A stretch of DNA of 64,000 nucleotides from positions 310,001 to 374,000 of the forward strand of contig NZ_JACEHE010000006.1 in assembly GCF_013778455.1 (NCBI RefSeq), read 5' to 3'. The notes under the pieces were generated by a model, which did not search any database, was not told the origin of the DNA, and worked only from the letters and a program-made list of their open reading frames with translations. Each line of letters starts with the position of its first letter. The first letter of the stretch is position 1. The position numbers and the translations under genes were made by a program. This document shows positions 8,589-17,485 of the stretch, in pieces. The stretch is from Streptomyces himalayensis subsp. himalayensis. Lineage in GTDB: Bacteria; Actinomycetota; Actinomycetes; Streptomycetales; Streptomycetaceae.

Positions 8589-8954
8589 CAGGCGGCCAGG
8601 CGGTACGAGCGGAGAGCGGGGGTCGCGCCATCGGTGACAAGCACCAGTAGCCCGTCGTCGGTGAGGCGGTCGAGGTTGCTGGCCACGAGACGCTCGAGGC
8701 GCCAACGGCCTGGGCAATGTGGGGAGTTACGGCACCGGGATGTACCGCGATGTACGCGAGGACCTCTCGATCACGGTGGCAGCGCGTTGCAGTAAGTCAT
8801 CACCGAACAGTCCTGCCGCGCAGACGAAGAAACACAGCGCCGTAGACAGAGCGGCATAGTCCACCGTCATCTGGGCGGTCCACACGTTCGCGGCACCAAG
8901 CGCCATGAGGATGGGGGCGGTGAAGCGGGCGGATCGGATTGCGGGAACCTGCAG
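8589..8954 (-). pseudogene. Decayed small membrane / winged-helix protein of an integrative element
   Basis: On the minus strand a strong ribosome-binding site AAAGGAGGT (8967-8959) is followed 4 nt later by CTG where ATG is expected. The first frame reads QVPAIRSARFTAPILMALG, a hydrophobic span and AATVIER, and then runs to a stop at 8727. A second frame supplies DREVLAYIAVHPGAVTPHIA, and a third gives LVASNLDRLTDDGLLVLVTD and the end at 8589. Joined, these would form one protein of about 120 aa with an N-terminal membrane part and a C-terminal winged-helix-like domain. So the gene appears to have a mutated start and two frameshifts. It is likely a leftover of the element that carried the integrase. 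Confidence 0.6.
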
Positions 8955-9434
8955 GTGGACCTCCTTTGGGCTGCTCGTTCACGAGACCGAGTGGCGCGTG
9001 CTGTGGATTGGGGACGGCCGACCGTCTGCCGGTTCGACTCGGAGGCCCACATCCCTTTGCTGACCTGGCGTTTTCCGGGTCGTTGTACGTTGGCATGATC
9101 CCGGAGGAGGTTCCAGTCCGTTGGGGCTCTTTCCCGTCTGCCGTGAGCTGAAGGTTTCCGACAGACACTTACTCACCGTTCGGGCCCGACTGCGTGTGCA
9201 TGGACCCCTCGGTCACGCCACCGACCGGGAAGCGGCGGGCGCGAGGGCTCGCAGCGTCACAAAAGGCCGGGCTACTCCCGTACAACCTGCGACAGCCACG
9301 TCTCCGCCACAGCCGCAGCCAATCCGGCAGCGCTGATCACGACCGCATGGGCATTCTGGGAGGTGTCGCCGATCACCGGGCCCGCGGCGTCCGTGCGTAC
9401 CGCAGCCGCACAACGAGCCGCCAGCGGGCGGCCA
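8955..9434. other. 480 bp without a supportable gene
   Basis: Short frames on both strands lack consistent codon bias and recognisable sequence. The stretch lies between the integrative-element remnant and the lanthipeptide region and may be further debris of the element. Confidence 0.45.
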
Positions 9435-10571
9435 TCAGGCTCTCTTCATAGAAGGTGCATGTCCGGGGTCGAAGGGCCGCGCGAGACTCGTCCGGATCAC
9501 GCTGTCGCTGGCGCGCAAAGCCGATGCCAGTTCTCTATTCAGCTTGTCGGGGATGGACCCTGCCCCGAGGGCGCAGGCGCGAACCAGAGCGCGGCAGTCC
9601 TGCGCTTGCCGGTCCGTGGCAAGCGCGGTGAACAGGGAGTGCTGCAGATTCTCGCGGGCCGCGTAGCCGTCCTCAGCCTCCGTCATCCTGCGGTGCAGCT
9701 GCTCGACAATGTGGTGCGCGCCTGGCGCCTCGGCAGAACCGATCGCGTCGAGGATGGTCAGGCCGAGCCTGATGTCGAAGACGGTCATCCCAGGTTCGGC
9801 CTTCCGCTCGGAGTAGGTCGTCACCAATTCCGCCAGGTGGCCGTCGACCAGCCGCCCGGCATCTCGGCGGCACAGGAAGGTGAGGCAGGCCGTGACAGCT
9901 TGCTCCCACGGATCGCCGGGCACGGTGTCGGCGAGGAGGGCAGCGGCCCATTTCGTGTCACCCGCAACGAGGGTGGCGAGTACGGCGACTTGGCGCCCAT
10001 CGAGCATCCGTTTGCCTACTCCGTGGTGAACTTCGATATGTGCCTTGGCCTCCGCCCAACGGCCCTTGGTGGTGAGGGTGCGGGTCCCATCGGCGAGGAG
10101 CACGCGCCACAGCCACGCGCGGACCTCGTGGCGGTCCTCGTAGGTCGTAGTGAGGTCCGCCGGTACGGCGACGCCCTCGAACCGGGCAGCTATGCCTGCC
10201 TCGACGGCCTTGTACAGGTCGAGTAGGTGCTGGCGTCCCTCGTCGGTGTGGCCGGCGCGGATCTGGAGGCGGGCGAGGTTGACGACCGGTTCCAGTCCCC
10301 TGATTACGCTCATGCCGGGCAGGGGGCAAGCCTCGAGGTAGGCGGCGGCGTGCTGGTGACACATCTCGCGAGCGAGATCGGGAAGGCCGAGATCGGAGGC
10401 GATGAGCGCGGCCTGGTTGTAGACGGCGGATGCGAGCCCTTGGTCGCCCTTCTCCACCGCCGTCTCGGCGAGGTCGACGAGGCCGCCCACGCGTTCGGGC
10501 AGGGGCAGACAGGCGGGCCGGAATCGGGCGACGAGCGGGAAGCGCTGGGCTATGGGTCCGTACGGGTCCAT
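9435..10571 (-). CDS. Helical-repeat (TPR-like) protein next to the lanthipeptide genes
   Basis: A 378-aa soluble protein, all-alpha in character with TPR-like helix pairs (GLASAVYNQAALIASDLGLP, LARLQIRAGHTDEGRQHLLD, GRWAEAKAHIEV). No catalytic motif or DNA-binding domain was recognised. It lies downstream of the FxLD methyltransferase in the same direction, but a strong hairpin at 10607-10643 separates them, so it is probably transcribed mainly from its own promoter. A regulatory or scaffold role linked to the lanthipeptide locus is possible, but this is inference from position only. Confidence 0.6.
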   Translation of the reverse strand: MDPYGPIAQRFPLVARFRPACLPLPERVGGLVDLAETAVEKGDQGLASAVYNQAALIASDLGLPDLAREMCHQHAAAYLEACPLPGMSVIRGLEPVVNLARLQIRAGHTDEGRQHLLDLYKAVEAGIAARFEGVAVPADLTTTYEDRHEVRAWLWRVLLADGTRTLTTKGRWAEAKAHIEVHHGVGKRMLDGRQVAVLATLVAGDTKWAAALLADTVPGDPWEQAVTACLTFLCRRDAGRLVDGHLAELVTTYSERKAEPGMTVFDIRLGLTILDAIGSAEAPGAHHIVEQLHRRMTEAEDGYAARENLQHSLFTALATDRQAQDCRALVRACALGAGSIPDKLNRELASALRASDSVIRTSLARPFDPGHAPSMKRA

Positions 10572-10606
10572 GGCTCCCCCGTGGTGTGAGTGAGAAGTAC
10601 TGGGCC

Positions 10607-10643
10607 GACGGTGCCCGCCAGCCGTACGCCGGCGGGCACCGTC
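10607..10643 (-). terminator. Terminator after the FxLD methyltransferase gene
   Basis: GACGGTGCCCGCC at 10607-10619 pairs perfectly with GGCGGGCACCGTC at 10631-10643, leaving an 11-nt loop. It lies 17 bp past the methyltransferase stop codon and should end the lanthipeptide transcript. Confidence 0.75.
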
Positions 10644-10659
10644 CCCTACGCAAGGGGCG

Positions 10660-12750
10660 TCACCGCCAGTCGACGACGATGCGGTTCAGCGGGGTGTCGA
10701 GAGCGAAGAATCCGGGGCGCTGCTCGATGGCGGGTGCGTCGAGGGGCTGGATTTCGAACGTGGCCTCGCGGTCGCGGTATGCGCGGTCCCAGGTGCGGAT
10801 GGCGTCGGCGACCTTCGTGGCGAGCTCGTCGCTGCCGGGGCCGTGGCCGATGACGCCGAACTCCCAGAGCTTGTCGCCCTCGGGGGTCTTCTTCTCCGAC
10901 ACGCGTCGCGCCAGGTAGGTGACGGCGCCCTTGTCGACGGCCGCGGTCGACGAGGGGTAGGGGTCCTCCGTGAGCAGAGTGCCCTTGGCGTTCTGGGGGA
11001 ACAGCATCCGGATGAGGCCGGAGGGAAGGGAACAGGTGACGAAAAGTTCCATCCACTCCGGCGACTCCATGGCGCGGACCATCATGCCGGTCCACTCCTC
11101 GGTACGCGGCTGGTCCAGGACTCCGGCGAGGGCATCGGCGTCGATGTTCTGCCCAGCGGGGGCCTGTAGCCGGACGGTGCCGTCTGCGCTGAGCGGGATG
11201 ACGCGGCGGTCGTCGTCGGCGATGCCCCGCCGGAGCGGCATGAAGGTGTTCATCTCGCTGCCGAGAGACACGCATCGACCCTCGCGCTGCTCGTAGGCGA
11301 TGGACCGGGAGACGGTGCCCTTCAGGCGTTGGGGGACGAGGAGCCGGCCGTCGGGGGCGAGCTGTTGCATCCAGGCGTGTGGTACGCCGTGAGCGCCCAC
11401 GGTGGCGATGATCCGGTCGTACGGCGCTCCTTCGGCGTAGCCGAGGGCCCCGTCGCGGGTCACGGCCTCGACGTTGGTGAGACCGGCTGCGGCCAGGTGT
11501 GCGCGAGCGCCCTCCACAAGGTCGTCGTCGACATCGAGGGTGGTCACGTGCCCGCTCTCCCCGACCAGGTGGGCGAGGAGAGCGGCGTTGTAGCCGGTGC
11601 CGGCGCCGAGTTCGAGGATGCGCTCGCCGGGCTGGGCGTCGAGCTGGTCCAGCATGAGAGCGACAACGCCCGGCTGGGAAGCGCACGAGATCGATGTGCC
11701 GTCGGTGTCGTACTTGATGTGCACTGGTGCGTTGGCGTAGGCGTCTTCGAGCGACGCGTCCGGCACGAACACGTGACGGGGCACAGTCCGCAGCGCATTC
11801 TCGACTGCGGCCGTGCGGGCGTGCCCGTCCGCGCGAAGCTGGTCGACCAGGGCGTTGCGGAGGCGTTCGGCGTCAGCCGTGGGGGTGGCGATCGTGTCAG
11901 TGTTCACCGCCCTGACGCTATCCGTCTCGGCCGTGGCCTCGTCGGTCGACGCGGTGTTGGCACTCGTTCCCATGATTACCTCTCGTGCGATGTTGGACAT
12001 GGCGCTTTGGTCGTCCCGGAGGAGACCGGCGCGGTTGGCGTGAAAGATCACGTGGTGGGCAATGACGGCTCGCAGACCGCGGGTGAGGGCGCCGCGGCCT
12101 GCGAGGTCGGCGAGCGCGGTGCCCGCCCCCTCGAAAGCGGCGACCCACTCGTTGTGCTCGGCGAGCGGGCCGTTCGGGCGACACAGGCTATTGGCGTTGA
12201 CCGTCATCAGCTTCCGCATCGCGGGCGCCAGTTCGGCGGCCCGCGCAGAGGGCAGAAGGCCGGTGGCCGGTCGGAGGGCGGCGACCTTTACCCATACGTC
12301 GCCCTGCTCGAACCAGTCCAGGCCGGCCGCCCGCATCATCGCGCTTGCCAGCAGCACGGCGGTTTCCCGGCGGCCCAGCTGCTCCGGGCCTGGTTGATAG
12401 GTGAGCAGGTGGCGGCTGTCCTTGTGGAACAGGTCGTGGGCGACGCCCATGGCCTGGGTCCCGCCGAAGACGTGAGTCTCGGGTTCGTAGATGCAGGGCA
12501 GCCATGACACGGCCATGCCGTCCTGGACGAGGTCGCTCAGCAGCGCTTCGACGGCGGGTGAAGGCTCGTCCGCGCGGTACCGCAGGGGCCAGGGCTGCTT
12601 GTTCATGAACCACCAGCCGGTGAGCTGCCCGTCCCTCTCGGCGGCGAGGAGGACAGGGGCGATGCGTTCGACGATGGCGCGCTGGGCGCTCTCGCGGTCA
12701 GCGAAGGTGATGTTGTGTTGCTGCCAGCGGTCGGAGCGGTCCGGGGGCAT
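10660..12750 (-). CDS. FxLD-system methyltransferase with thiopeptide-type N-terminal domain
   Basis: A 696-aa multidomain enzyme of the FxLD lanthipeptide systems. Residues about 1-250 resemble the elimination (thiopeptide-type / SpaB-C) domain: WQQHNITF, GWWFMNKQPWPLRYR, YEPETHVFGGTQAMG, AHDLFHKDSRHLL. Residues about 290-500 are a protein-isoaspartate O-methyltransferase-like fold with SAM motif ERILELGAGTGYNAALLAHL. About 200 further residues are unassigned. Related PCMT-like enzymes in class I lanthipeptide loci methylate an Asp of the modified peptide, leading to succinimide and isoaspartate; that activity is inferred here. It starts 24 bp after the LanC stop and is the last gene of the operon. 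Confidence 0.87.
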   Translation of the reverse strand: MPPDRSDRWQQHNITFADRESAQRAIVERIAPVLLAAERDGQLTGWWFMNKQPWPLRYRADEPSPAVEALLSDLVQDGMAVSWLPCIYEPETHVFGGTQAMGVAHDLFHKDSRHLLTYQPGPEQLGRRETAVLLASAMMRAAGLDWFEQGDVWVKVAALRPATGLLPSARAAELAPAMRKLMTVNANSLCRPNGPLAEHNEWVAAFEGAGTALADLAGRGALTRGLRAVIAHHVIFHANRAGLLRDDQSAMSNIAREVIMGTSANTASTDEATAETDSVRAVNTDTIATPTADAERLRNALVDQLRADGHARTAAVENALRTVPRHVFVPDASLEDAYANAPVHIKYDTDGTSISCASQPGVVALMLDQLDAQPGERILELGAGTGYNAALLAHLVGESGHVTTLDVDDDLVEGARAHLAAAGLTNVEAVTRDGALGYAEGAPYDRIIATVGAHGVPHAWMQQLAPDGRLLVPQRLKGTVSRSIAYEQREGRCVSLGSEMNTFMPLRRGIADDDRRVIPLSADGTVRLQAPAGQNIDADALAGVLDQPRTEEWTGMMVRAMESPEWMELFVTCSLPSGLIRMLFPQNAKGTLLTEDPYPSSTAAVDKGAVTYLARRVSEKKTPEGDKLWEFGVIGHGPGSDELATKVADAIRTWDRAYRDREATFEIQPLDAPAIEQRPGFFALDTPLNRIVVDWR

Positions 12751-12774
12751 GCGGGTGTCCTTCGTTCGATGGGG

Positions 12775-14043
12775 TCATGCGATGAGCAAGCAGGCGTCCC
12801 AAGTGGATCGGGGCGGTTCGGCAGTGCTGGGCGCGAGGAGGGCCAGTGCGATACCGGCTGCGCCGTCGAGGAGACCGGGGCCGCGCTCCTCGTCCTGCAT
12901 GAGCGTCGTGGCGGCGTGTGTGGGGTCGGCGTCCGGCGGTTGGACTGCGGCTAGGAGTGCCGGGATCGTGGCGCGGAGCTGTCCGGCGGTCGAGGGGTGG
13001 GCGTCGTCGGCCGCGCGGGCGGCGACGTGGGCGAGGCCGGCGAAGCCGTGGCACAGGGCGTTGTCCGTCGTGGCCTTGAGCTGAACGGGGTCGGTGAGGG
13101 CGGCCACGAGCGCGTTCTCGGTGTCCAGCTGGCGGCCGTCGTCGCCGCGGGCGAGCGCGGCGAGTTGCTGGGCGCGGGCGAGGCCAGCGGTGCCGTAGCA
13201 CCATGACGGCCGCCGCGGCGTGGACGAGGTGAGGCGGCCGGTGCGCAGCTCGTCCCGGGTGACCCAGTACGGCCACGCCGGGCCTCGGCCGGTGTCCTCT
13301 CGGCATCGGTCCAGCCACACCAGGATCCGGCCCAGTGCGTCATCGTGGCCGTCGACGAAGGTGCCCTGCCTGGCGGCGAGCGCCAGCAGCGCGAGCACGC
13401 CGCCGATACCGTGCGCCATGCCGTTGTTGGCGTGTCCGCCTCGCAAACGGTCGTCCGGGCGGCCCGAGGGCCCTGTCTCCGTCCACCAACCGGGCAAGTT
13501 CTCGCCGTCGTGTGTGATCGGTTGGGTGAGGCGTACGCAGTAGTCGAGTACGGCACGCAGGGCGGCGCTGCCAGGGTTGCGGCGCAGGAGGTAGGAGCCG
13601 TAACCGCTCAGGCCGCGAATGGTGTCGAACTCCGCGAGCGCTGGGAGGAGTCCGGCGTCGATGCGCCGGTGTGCGGCGTCGACGCGGCGGCTCACGTCGT
13701 CAGCCATTTGTCGGTCGAGAGTGTCAAGCGCGCGCTGGTAGGCGCCGGGCAGGTGATCGGCGGCGCAGGCCAGAGCGTGCGCGAAGGCGGGCGCCCCGTA
13801 GAAGGGGTGGCTGTCGGGGCCGCTGGTGAGCGGTTCACGGGAGGCGGCGGCGAGCCAGTCGTGGGCGCGCTGCCACGGCCCCAGGCAGGCCGCAGCCCGC
13901 TCGATGTGCAGGAGCGCGATGCCGGGCAAGCCATAGGCAAGGTGCTGCCGATGAGAGACCGCTGGCCCAAGGTACGCCGTGTGGGGGTCGGCGAGCTGCT
14001 CGGCGACGACGTCGGCCAGGTCCAGCACGGCCTGTGCGGTCAT
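12775..14043 (-). CDS. LanC-type lanthionine cyclase
   Basis: A 422-aa LanC-family protein. The zinc-site and active-site signatures are present: AHGIGGVLALLAL, SWCYGTAGLARA (first Cys ligand) and NALCHGFAGLAHVA (Cys-His ligands), with a typical final DEERGPGLLDGAAGIALALL. It should catalyse addition of Cys thiols to dehydrated Thr/Ser in the FxLD precursor, forming (methyl)lanthionine rings. Its ATG overlaps the lanB stop by 4 bp, so the two enzymes are translationally coupled. Confidence 0.92.
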   Translation of the reverse strand: MTAQAVLDLADVVAEQLADPHTAYLGPAVSHRQHLAYGLPGIALLHIERAAACLGPWQRAHDWLAAASREPLTSGPDSHPFYGAPAFAHALACAADHLPGAYQRALDTLDRQMADDVSRRVDAAHRRIDAGLLPALAEFDTIRGLSGYGSYLLRRNPGSAALRAVLDYCVRLTQPITHDGENLPGWWTETGPSGRPDDRLRGGHANNGMAHGIGGVLALLALAARQGTFVDGHDDALGRILVWLDRCREDTGRGPAWPYWVTRDELRTGRLTSSTPRRPSWCYGTAGLARAQQLAALARGDDGRQLDTENALVAALTDPVQLKATTDNALCHGFAGLAHVAARAADDAHPSTAGQLRATIPALLAAVQPPDADPTHAATTLMQDEERGPGLLDGAAGIALALLAPSTAEPPRSTWDACLLIA

Positions 14044-17000
14044 GGCGTCCTCCCAGTGGTGCAGGCGGTCCAGGCCAGGGAGGCAGCGCGAGCGAGGTAG
14101 AGGCAGACCTCTTCTTCGGGGAAGTTCACCGCGATGTGCCGTACGAAATGAACGTGCAGCAGCGAGGTCAGGACGTCATCGAGGGCGATGCCCTGCGTGT
14201 GGGGACCTGGCAGGTGCCGCCGGTACGCAGCGAGCGCCGCGTCGCGATCGGCCCACGCCGACATGATCGCCGCTCCTCCAGGGGCGCCGCGCAATGCCGC
14301 CCAGTCGTCGCCAGGGTCGGCCAGACGTACGGCATCGGTGAACTGCGGGCGCGGTACGGGCACGGGCGCTGTGGGCGGGATGTGGTCGATCAGCCAGCGC
14401 ATCCCGGCTTGAGTGCTGCCGAGGAACGCGGAGGCGATAGAGACAGTGTGTGCGGCCACCAGCGTGCGCTCGTGTGGGCGCCGCGGCTGCGAGAGCTGGG
14501 CCAGGATGGCACGCGAGTCCGCCCGGAACACTTCCTCGGCTGCGCCCCATGCAGGGCCGGATCCCCAACGGCCCATCTCCCGGTAGGAGGTGGGGTACCG
14601 CAAGTCCGCCAGCAGACCGGCGCCGCGCAGCTCGTCGGCCCACGCGCTCACGGTTCGAGCCGTCTCGGCGAACGCCTCCGGCGTGGGTAGCGCGATGCGC
14701 AGACGCAAGTGCTGCTCGGGGTCGCGGAAGCGGATGAACCACCACGGCGGGCCACCGAGCCGTTCGAGCAGATCGGGCAAGTGGCAGGAGAGCACGGTGT
14801 CCTGGCGGCGAGCGTCTCCATACAAGGTGGCCAGCAACACCGACGAAGCGGCCGGGGTCTGCATCTGGGCTGGGGAGAGGGCGCGAGCCGGGGTGGGGGC
14901 CGTAAGCGTCGGCCACGCCGGCGGCCGGATGGCCTTGAGCGGCACCACTACCTCGTGGGCGCGACCGTCGCACCAACCGAACGCCCCCGGTTCCGCCGCC
15001 TCGACGAGCACGGCCAGGCCCACTCGGTCGAGGTGCTGGCGCAGCAGCGTCCGGTGGCCGGCCTCGTCGAGGTCAAGGAAGAGACGCCGGTCGTCCTCCA
15101 CGAGGTAGACCCGTTGAGGTAGCCGCCGCCGAGCCCGCCAATCGGTGAGGGCGGAGTCCCATTCGGCCCGAGGGCGTGCACGACCAGGCTGCTCGGTCGC
15201 CTCCAGCCGCCAGCGGGCCGGGGCAAGCACCGTGCGTCCGCACCGCAGGCGCGGTAGGAACGGCATCGCCGCCGCAGCACCCCAGTCGAAGACGGTGACT
15301 TGCGCGCATTGAGCACGCGACAACTCGGTGAGGAATCGCACCAACGGCGGAGTGTGCGTGTGGAGGTTAAGCGCGTGCATCCCGACGGCCTCGATGCGCT
15401 GGCCGCGCTCGGGGGCGGCCAGGTACATGCGGCGGCCGTCGCACCCCACCGCCAGGTCCGCAGGTGTGAGGACATCGTCGGCGGGGGCTCGGTGTTCCCA
15501 GAGGCTGATCACAATGGGCAGGCCTCGCGGGGCGCGTGTGATGTGGGCGCTCTCGGGCAGGAGCGGCGGAAAGGACAGCTGCGCGGGCACGGTGTTCCTG
15601 TCAGCGGTCGGAAGGTCAGCCAGCTCGGCGGCCAGGGCCTCACGGTCGGCGGGGGCCAGGACGCTGAGGAACCGGCCTGCGGAGACGCCGGCGCCGCGAG
15701 ACACGCTCACGACCTCCAGCCGGAACTGCCCGCGCTGCAGCTCGCCAACGCTTGCCGCATGGACGCGCACCCCCACCTCCAGGTGTGGCGGCACCCGGGG
15801 TTCGTCGGGCCCTACGTCCAGGGCGTCGATCAACTCGTCGGTGAGGACCACCTCGTCGCGGCCGTCGAGCGCGGCTGCCTGCGCCAGCCGTACGAGGGCG
15901 TCATCCCGAGCTGAGACGCGAGGTCGACGGGCGCCGGGCGGGGTGCCTGGGTAGCCCTCGGGGTAGCCAGTGCCGCTGTCCGCGACGACTTCCTGGAGCG
16001 GCACCATCGTGCCGATGCCGTACCGCTCGTAGAACCGCTGGTGGTACGCGGCCCACGCCGCGGTGCCGTACGGGCGGGCGCTGACTCGGGTCAGGATCAG
16101 GGCCGCGCGCTCGATCTCGCGGGCGACCGCGTCCGGCAGTACGAGCTGCGCGTCCAGGCGCAGGTCGAGCGCGACAGGGTGGCGGCGCAGACCTGGCACG
16201 AGGGCCCTCATCCGCGCTGCGACGCTGTCCCGCCCGCCCCGCGAAGTGCACTCATTGAGGCCGGTCCGGATCGCCCGCAGATCGCGCAGCATCTCCGCGA
16301 CCGGGGGGAGGCTGTCGGTGTCGATCGCGTCGAGTTGGTCGAGTAGATACCCGAGGGCGTCGGTCTCGGTGCTGGGTGTGTGCAAGCTCGTGATCAGGAC
16401 ACGCCGCTGGATCAGCTCTACCAGCAGCCGGCGCACCTTCTCCGGTCCGGCCTCGGGGAACTCCGCCTGGAGCTTGTCCGCGAGCACACCGACCCGGAGC
16501 GGCGCCCGCGTTGCGGCGAGGACCGCGCGCACGGGCTCGGTGAGGGCCATGGACGCCTCAACCGCGCGAGTCCGACCGTCCTGGGCGTCGGAATGGAACG
16601 GCACGATGAGCCGGTCCCCGCGGCTCGTCACGGCGTTGTTGACGACCACCGGCAGCCGTTCGAGGAGATCGGGGCAGGCCTCCAGCCTCTCGACGACGGC
16701 GGCCAACCACCCTGCGCCCGCATGGCCGATGGCCACGTGCTCCACACCCCAACGTGCGCCCGCCTGCGGACCGAATTCCGCGACGGTCACACCGGCGAAA
16801 AGCCCGAACGGCGTCGCCCGGTGCTGGGAGCGCAACAGGTAGCGGGCCACGGACAGTGCCGCACGCCGGACGTCTCGCGTTGACGGCTCATCGGCCGTGC
16901 ACACGGTCCGTACCTGCGCGGCCAGGACCGGGCTGGCGTGTTCCAGGGCTTCGACGAGGTCGCCGTTCGCCCAGACCGCGCGCAACCAGGCGACACAGGT

Positions 17001-17123
17001 GGCGGACCCGTTGGGAGAGTGATCGTTGAGGTCCGGAAGCGGAGGACACCGCAGTGTCGGCCGGGCAACGGCTCGTACGAGAGCGGTCGTGCCGGTTCGG
17101 AACGCTGGGGGCGGAGCATCCAC
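14040..17123 (-). CDS. LanB-type lantibiotic dehydratase (class I)
   Basis: A 1027-aa full-length class I dehydratase. The N-terminal part, about 1-740, is the glutamylation domain (RTGTTALVRAVARPTLRCPP, RYLLRSQHRATPFGLFAGVTV, LPDAVAREIERAA). Residues about 750-1027 form the elimination domain (PPWWFIRFRDPEQHLRLRI, YREMGRWGSG, FRADSRAILAQL). It uses Glu-tRNA to activate Thr/Ser of the precursor and then eliminates glutamate. The frame is open far upstream, but the GTG at 17123 follows GGAGG by 5 nt and is the proper start; the extra upstream part covers the precursor gene in another frame. The gene is 90 bp after the precursor, behind a hairpin. Confidence 0.92.
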   Translation of the reverse strand: MDAPPPAFRTGTTALVRAVARPTLRCPPLPDLNDHSPNGSATCVAWLRAVWANGDLVEALEHASPVLAAQVRTVCTADEPSTRDVRRAALSVARYLLRSQHRATPFGLFAGVTVAEFGPQAGARWGVEHVAIGHAGAGWLAAVVERLEACPDLLERLPVVVNNAVTSRGDRLIVPFHSDAQDGRTRAVEASMALTEPVRAVLAATRAPLRVGVLADKLQAEFPEAGPEKVRRLLVELIQRRVLITSLHTPSTETDALGYLLDQLDAIDTDSLPPVAEMLRDLRAIRTGLNECTSRGGRDSVAARMRALVPGLRRHPVALDLRLDAQLVLPDAVAREIERAALILTRVSARPYGTAAWAAYHQRFYERYGIGTMVPLQEVVADSGTGYPEGYPGTPPGARRPRVSARDDALVRLAQAAALDGRDEVVLTDELIDALDVGPDEPRVPPHLEVGVRVHAASVGELQRGQFRLEVVSVSRGAGVSAGRFLSVLAPADREALAAELADLPTADRNTVPAQLSFPPLLPESAHITRAPRGLPIVISLWEHRAPADDVLTPADLAVGCDGRRMYLAAPERGQRIEAVGMHALNLHTHTPPLVRFLTELSRAQCAQVTVFDWGAAAAMPFLPRLRCGRTVLAPARWRLEATEQPGRARPRAEWDSALTDWRARRRLPQRVYLVEDDRRLFLDLDEAGHRTLLRQHLDRVGLAVLVEAAEPGAFGWCDGRAHEVVVPLKAIRPPAWPTLTAPTPARALSPAQMQTPAASSVLLATLYGDARRQDTVLSCHLPDLLERLGGPPWWFIRFRDPEQHLRLRIALPTPEAFAETARTVSAWADELRGAGLLADLRYPTSYREMGRWGSGPAWGAAEEVFRADSRAILAQLSQPRRPHERTLVAAHTVSIASAFLGSTQAGMRWLIDHIPPTAPVPVPRPQFTDAVRLADPGDDWAALRGAPGGAAIMSAWADRDAALAAYRRHLPGPHTQGIALDDVLTSLLHVHFVRHIAVNFPEEEVCLYLARAASLAWTACTTGRTP

Positions 17124-17150
17124 CACTACCTCCGTAGGTGAGGGACGGGC

Positions 17151-17190
17151 GGCTGGTGCCGCCACACAACAGGGCGCGGCGGCACCAGCC
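17151..17190 (-). terminator. Attenuator hairpin between precursor and lanB
   Basis: GGCTGGTGCCGCC (17151-17163) pairs with GGCGGCACCAGCC (17178-17190), a 13-bp stem with a 14-nt loop, in the 90-bp gap between the precursor stop and the lanB start. Partial termination or mRNA protection here would give more precursor than enzyme message, as in many RiPP operons. Confidence 0.7.
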
Positions 17191-17212
17191 CGGAGCGACG
17201 TGAAGCCTCGGC

Positions 17213-17392
17213 TCAGGCGACGTTGGTGGTGCAGGCGCCGCAGGTGGTTCCGCAGTTGTCGTCGGTCAGGTTGACCAGACCCGCGGGGTCGGCGACCTCG
17301 ACGAGGGACACGTCCAGGTCGAAACCGTCCGACGTCCTCGGAGTCTGCTGGGTCGCGTAGGTGCTGCTCGGTACTACCGTGCTGCGTGTCAT
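17213..17392 (-). CDS. FxLD-family lanthipeptide precursor peptide
   Basis: A 59-aa precursor. The leader (about residues 1-38) carries the family motif FDLDVSLVE at residues 24-32. The C-terminal core region (LVNLTDDNCGTTCGACTTNVA, from residue 39 on) has three Cys (47, 51, 54) and five Thr (43, 49, 50, 55, 56), with no Ser, so methyllanthionine rings are expected. Asp44-Asp45 offer a target for the accompanying methyltransferase. The gene heads the operon precursor-lanB-lanC-methyltransferase. The leader cleavage site is not evident, and no protease or exporter gene lies beside it. Confidence 0.92.
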   Translation of the reverse strand: MTRSTVVPSSTYATQQTPRTSDGFDLDVSLVEVADPAGLVNLTDDNCGTTCGACTTNVA

Positions 17393-17434
17393 GCCAACTC
17401 CTCTGAGTGGTTGCGATGTTGTTGTGCGGTGGTG

Positions 17435-17478
17435 CCCGCCTCCGGCCGTACGGCACAGTCCGCACGGCCGGAGGCGGG
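17435..17478. terminator. Terminator between the small Cys-protein operon and the lanthipeptide precursor
   Basis: CCCGCCTCCGGCCGT (17435-17449) and ACGGCCGGAGGCGGG (17464-17478) form a perfect 15-bp stem with a 14-nt loop, just after the stop of the gene at 17486-17686. It insulates the lanthipeptide operon from leftward read-through, so the precursor promoter must lie within about 40 bp, between the hairpin and the start codon. Confidence 0.78.
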
Positions 17479-17485
17479 AGTCTGG

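Noticed and set aside
8800..9168. 122-aa minus-strand frame
   Set aside because: Out of frame with the convincing AAAGGAGGT-led membrane peptide that overlaps it; its codon bias is poor.
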